Notes under the pieces: generated by a model
Told to the model about the DNA's origin: nothing
The model's database searches: none
What the model saw: only the letters and a program-made list of their open reading frames with translations
Program-made: the position numbers and the translations under genes
Source: Sphagnum compactum
Taxonomy: Eukaryota; Bryophyta; Sphagnopsida; Sphagnales
DNA length: 64,000 nucleotides
Assembly: GCA_965153455.1 (NCBI GenBank)
Contig: OZ234494.1
Location: 16,430,001-16,494,000 of the forward strand
Direction of reading: 5' to 3'
Shown: positions 60,121 through 64,000 of the stretch, piece by piece
How the letters are laid out: each line of letters begins with the position of its first letter
How positions within the stretch are numbered: the first letter of the stretch is position 1

Positions 60121-63051
60121 GCGACTGTCACACTTGAGTATTGAAGAAAGCGACGAAGAAGAGCCAGAAGCAGCAGCAGCAGCGGGGCGCGCGCTGTTCT
60201 CGAGAATCAAGCTCTTGTTACAAAATTTTCTTTGCGTTTCTTTGAGTCACTTACTTAAGTACCTTCGATCAAATCCACGCCCCCCTCACCCTCCTTTTTC
60301 TTTTGGTTTCTTGCACGTCTCTTGTGTGATGATGATAAACTGCATGGCTCCTTTTTTAGGGAACACTCCCCTGGAGGGCATTACCCTGAGTAAAGCACCG
60401 GCATTACTTTATTTTGTTCTCTTTTTTCCCTCGCAATGAATGCTGTCGATACTTGCTGGGTATCACAGAAAAACAAAAGAAGAGCCCGGGCATTGAAAAA
60501 AGCGAGGTGCATGCTGGAGCAGGCATTTCATCGTTTGAAATGCCCTGCCCTTCGTGGAGGACAGATTCAGCTTGATAACATGCCCTCCAAATACACTGTA
60601 CAAATTCTGCCTGATACATAGCTGTGAGCTCTGAATAATTAGGTCGAGAGATTTGCTCTTTTAATTATGTTTCATGTGCCAGAAATCAGAATGAAATTGG
60701 CCCATGTGAAGAATGCTTAAGTTATGCGATTCTTTGAGTGAAATTATCCAAACTTGGTTTCCTTTTCTTCTTTGGGTTTGAAGATGTCTTCAGGCGTGCA
60801 TTTTCTTTTTCCCCCATTTGGCACAAATCCGGAGGTTTAGATGCATTTCAACATTTTTGGACAAGATTACAAATAGGTAGTTAGTTTCTGGCAGAGAGTT
60901 CTTTGTTTTGAACTGAGCTCAACAGATTACTTAGTTCACTTACTTCTTCTTTTGGCTGCCTACTAGCTCAGGGCTAATGGTGTGGTTCTGTGCCATTTGT
61001 GACTTTCCTTTTGTCCCAGCCTCCCAAGGTGTGTGTCTTGATCCCTTTGTTGGTCTTGCCTACCAAGGCAAGGGATATTGTGTCTAGATTCATTATAGAG
61101 TATAGTAGCTTAAGGGATTTCCCCCCTAGGTAATAATAGGTCTATTTTCATATGAGGATTTTTGAAAGATGACATTTTGGGCTTGTGTCCAAATTTGAGA
61201 TTAATTATAGAGTTATAATATCTTGAAGGATTTTGGTTTCTTTTAGAAGATTTTTTGAAGATAATATTTTTGCATGGTCAAATATTTGAGTTTTCATAAT
61301 TCTTCTTTTGCCTTAAGATACTTTTTAATGCAAATGGCAAGGCCACAGTGTGACACACCCCTTGTTTGTTGAATTTACGAGTAGGGTTAGTAAGCCCCAG
61401 GGTGGGGTTATTCTCAAAGTAAAAGGCCTTGGAGGAGGTGATAGACTAGTCCTACATCGTGTTTTGGGAATGTCCCCAACTTGTTGGGCTTTATGCAGCA
61501 AAGATTTTCATTAACCTAAACGAAATAAGATCATGAGGTGTAAGATGGTGAGGGTTTTTATACCTACACCTCAAGAGTTGGAGGAGTCTTACACTTACAA
61601 GGATCATAGAATTTTACAAATTAGTGTGTTTGAAGGTCATATGACAAAGTGCAATTTTACCTCCACTAAGAGGTGGGCGTTTTGAAAAGTGAAAGGTGCA
61701 TTCTTGCAAGACATTTCACTTTTGGAAACGTTCGTCTCCTGTTTTTTTTCTCATGGTATTCAACAAAGTCATAGGACTTCTTTTTTTGAAATAAAAGTTT
61801 TGGACTACTTCTTACGCTAGGTAGCTAGGTAACACCCTCAATTATGGGTGTTCCATTGGAACTTCCAATGGGTTTTCAAGGTTCCCAAAATGTTTCCCAA
61901 CATGTTACCAAAAATAACAATAAGGAACAACATAAGGAGTAGTCTGTGAACATCGTCTCCACCCCCACAAGGCCTATTTGGGCTTTTATCCAACATAGGG
62001 AACATTATATAGGGAACATCACCACACTTTTGTGTAAAGGTCATTTTGGTTTTGTCATTGGAGATGGCCTTATATATTAAAACTTAGAGCTAACACTTAA
62101 AACTCTAGAACTCAAACCTAAGGCTTTAGAACTTAGAAATTTTGAACCCTATTTAAGCCTAAGACCCTAGCCTTTACCTAACCTTATGACCTGGACCATG
62201 GAAAAGCTTTTAGACCAATTAAGTCTAGTCCATGCAACTATGTCAAGTCTGCTTCTTAGACCTAGTCCATAATTGAACCCAAACCAAGAACCCGAAACCA
62301 GCCAACACTGGTTCTGACTTTTTATAGTCTCAGTTTCATGTTCATGGGTGTGCCTTGGGAACAACAAATAGGTGGTAATCTTGCATGTGAGAAATATCAT
62401 TGCAGGGTCAAATGCTGAGTATGGGTGGAGTTGCTCTTACTATAGGGAAGAGATTATTTATTTCCTTTTTGTTGGGACGGAGTCCATCAGTTTGCAATAT
62501 CATTCTTTGGGGGCAATGTGAAAATTGGGCTGTCATATAGAGAAAGATAGCCTGTGAAATCTGAATGTGATAAGAAAGATATGGCTACCTATTTGTGAGC
62601 ACAGACCGATGACAATATAGATTTGTAATTTAATAACACTCAATGAACTATGGATAATTCATTATGCAAATGAATATGTAGGAGTTCCTAATGTTCCTAA
62701 AGTTTTAAATTTTAAAAGTTGGATCATTTTACAAGGGAGGTTAACCCTTAATTGACATTTGACCAAACCAGTGCCGGGTGACAGGAGGGAGTTTGCAAGC
62801 ACATAACCTACCAGTAGCTGGAGTTTTGCGACATTTTAAACAATCCAACTTAGTAGACTTGTAGGGGATTTCAATCTGAATCTTTTCGTATTAAAAATGG
62901 GTAATTTGGGTGAAAATTGATAAACCCCACCATTGAAAGTGCAATTTTATGAGATACATGCAGCTTTCAAATTTTGGTGTTTTTGGAGTATTTGATTTAG
63001 CTACCATAGTTCAATGATCCTAAAACTTTACAGCAGACTGAAGGTGGGCAT
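60121..63051. other. Intergenic DNA
   Basis: No gene I can support. 60134-60440 is open but starts at a non-ATG codon and shows no domain. A short frame at 60436-60621 has an ATG but no recognisable family. A second copy of repeat D lies at 61385-61590. Confidence 0.45.
61385..61590. repeat. Dispersed repeat family D, copy 2
   Basis: Shares with 39805-40120 the ordered words 'gggtggggtt/ggcggggtc', 'ggaatgtcccc', 'cttgttgggcttt/cttgtgagtttt' and 'gatcatgaggtg.aagatgg'. Diverged, and shorter than the first copy. Confidence 0.5.
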
Positions 63052-64000
63052 ATGAGGTTGGTGGAGAAGGCCATCACTGACACCTACTTCAACACTGATA
63101 AGAAGTAGGTAATCTGCCTAGTTTATGAGAATCTCTCGCTGCTGCAACAATTCAATCTAGCCTACCACTACTAATAATCTCTGCAAATTTTCAATCTATA
63201 TTGACATTAGTCTGTGATACCCATGAGCTTTTGTTTCATCAAGCAACCGAGTTCTTGCCCTTATGCCTGCCAGCAAGCTCTGCACATAAGTCAATGTGGC
63301 ATCTTGGGTGTCTGATCTCACAATACCACAACCGCACTTTGTCTCACACTGGAAGACTGGAAGTTGCTTTCTTCATTGACAGACCTGCCTTTGACTGGAA
63401 ACATTCACATGTAGGATCTTGTCAAATCAGTAGTATGTGAATGAATCCATTTCAAGGGTCAGTCCTTATCCAGACTGTGAGCTAGAGTTTCCCAACAGAG
63501 CTGTAGGATATTGCTCAAAAACCTAGCAAAAGAATGGGGGGCATCAAAACTTAAAACCTAGCTCCCAAGAGGTTTTGAGGCCATCATTTTTGTCATTAGT
63601 ACTGAGTGACATACAGCTGAGCTAGTGGAGATTTATACCAAGAGATGTTATGTGCATGCGGGATTTTTGACAAAGGGAAAGTTAAACCTGGATTTCAGAG
63701 CAGGGTCCACAGCAACAGCAACCCTATTGTTGAACAAAGGGAGACAAATCATCGTTGCAAATGTTGGTGACTCCAGAGCAGTCCTATCATGAGGTGGTGA
63801 GGGAATAAATCTCAGTGTTGACCATGCACATCAGAATGCCAAGGAGCGGAAGATGGTATCTCACTGAGGTCCACTTGTTACAATTGCTTGCTTAGGCAAT
63901 GTTCTTAGACTCTAACTTCTGCAGATCTTTTTGGTACTGTGTATGAGTTAGCTCGCAAGGAATCTCGTTTGGATGTAACAACCAAATGTGTTTGGCTCAG
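63052..64000 (+). pseudogene. Protein phosphatase 2C pseudogene, runs off the window end
   Basis: An exon-like segment starts at an acceptor (ttcag/AGCAGGG) at 63699. It reads AGSTATATLLLNKGRQ, IIVANVGDSRAVLS, then stop, then GGEGINLSVDHAHQNAKER. GSTA, VANVGDSRAV and 'SVDH' in this order are the PP2C motifs around strand pairs 5-8, with the Asp of VGDSRAV present. A probable upstream piece at 63052-63107 reads MRLVEKAITDTYFNTDKK, resembling the 'AI..AY..TD' helix that precedes GSTA in plant PP2Cs. In-frame TGA codons at 63790-63792 and 63865-63867 both fall where Arg of an 'RGG' motif is expected. It could be read as a decayed plant PP2C (Mg/Mn-dependent Ser/Thr phosphatase). More of it may lie beyond the window. 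Confidence 0.75.

Noticed and set aside
60134-60440. Open frame with acidic start and Ala run
   Set aside because: No ATG start, no recognisable domain, and the second half looks like AT-rich non-coding DNA.

Overview
This is nuclear DNA of a land plant. The evidence is spliced genes with GT-AG introns, two TIR1/AFB-type auxin-receptor genes (a family confined to land plants and close relatives), CACTA, Mutator-like and hAT-like DNA transposon remains, and nested chromodomain Ty3/gypsy retrotransposons. The sequence is AT-rich and gene-poor. The AFB proteins recall, from memory, those of non-flowering plants, and the usual miR393 site is poorly preserved. I therefore lean towards a bryophyte, fern or gymnosperm, but I cannot name the species.

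Layout: 1-402 is the end of an LTR repeat (family A). 1830-3262 holds two minisatellites followed by a palindrome of about 750 bp. 3710-4276 is a small gene for a putative mitochondrial single-pass membrane protein. 6823-8146 (minus) is a four-exon TMA7 gene whose first coding exon is only 16 nt. 12268-14887 is a CACTA element with an intact AAT target duplication. 15019-16180 is a tandem array of hairpin-forming repeats. 17440-20553 is a decayed transposase gene (minus). 21798-29207 is bounded by long CACTA-type inverted repeats. 30057-32579 (plus) is AFB copy 1. 41830-49815 is a rearranged nest of gypsy elements, and 51499-52413 is a solo LTR. 52655-53325 is a hAT-like transposase relic. 56837-59419 (minus) is AFB copy 2. 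63052 to the window end is a PP2C phosphatase pseudogene.

The genes do not form one pathway. TMA7 is a housekeeping ribosome-associated protein, and the membrane protein is probably organellar. The two AFBs are convergent paralogues with identical intron positions and identical exon-2 length. They would act as substrate-recruiting F-box subunits of SCF ubiquitin ligases that couple auxin to Aux/IAA degradation. Both keep the phosphate-cofactor and core auxin-binding residues. Both carry Arg in place of TIR1 His78 and Ala in place of Ser438, as in AFB4/AFB5, and both have shortened the loop that carries TIR1 Pro350/Phe351. This altered pocket is the most interesting biology in the window. The most striking DNA structures are the large palindrome and the hairpin array.
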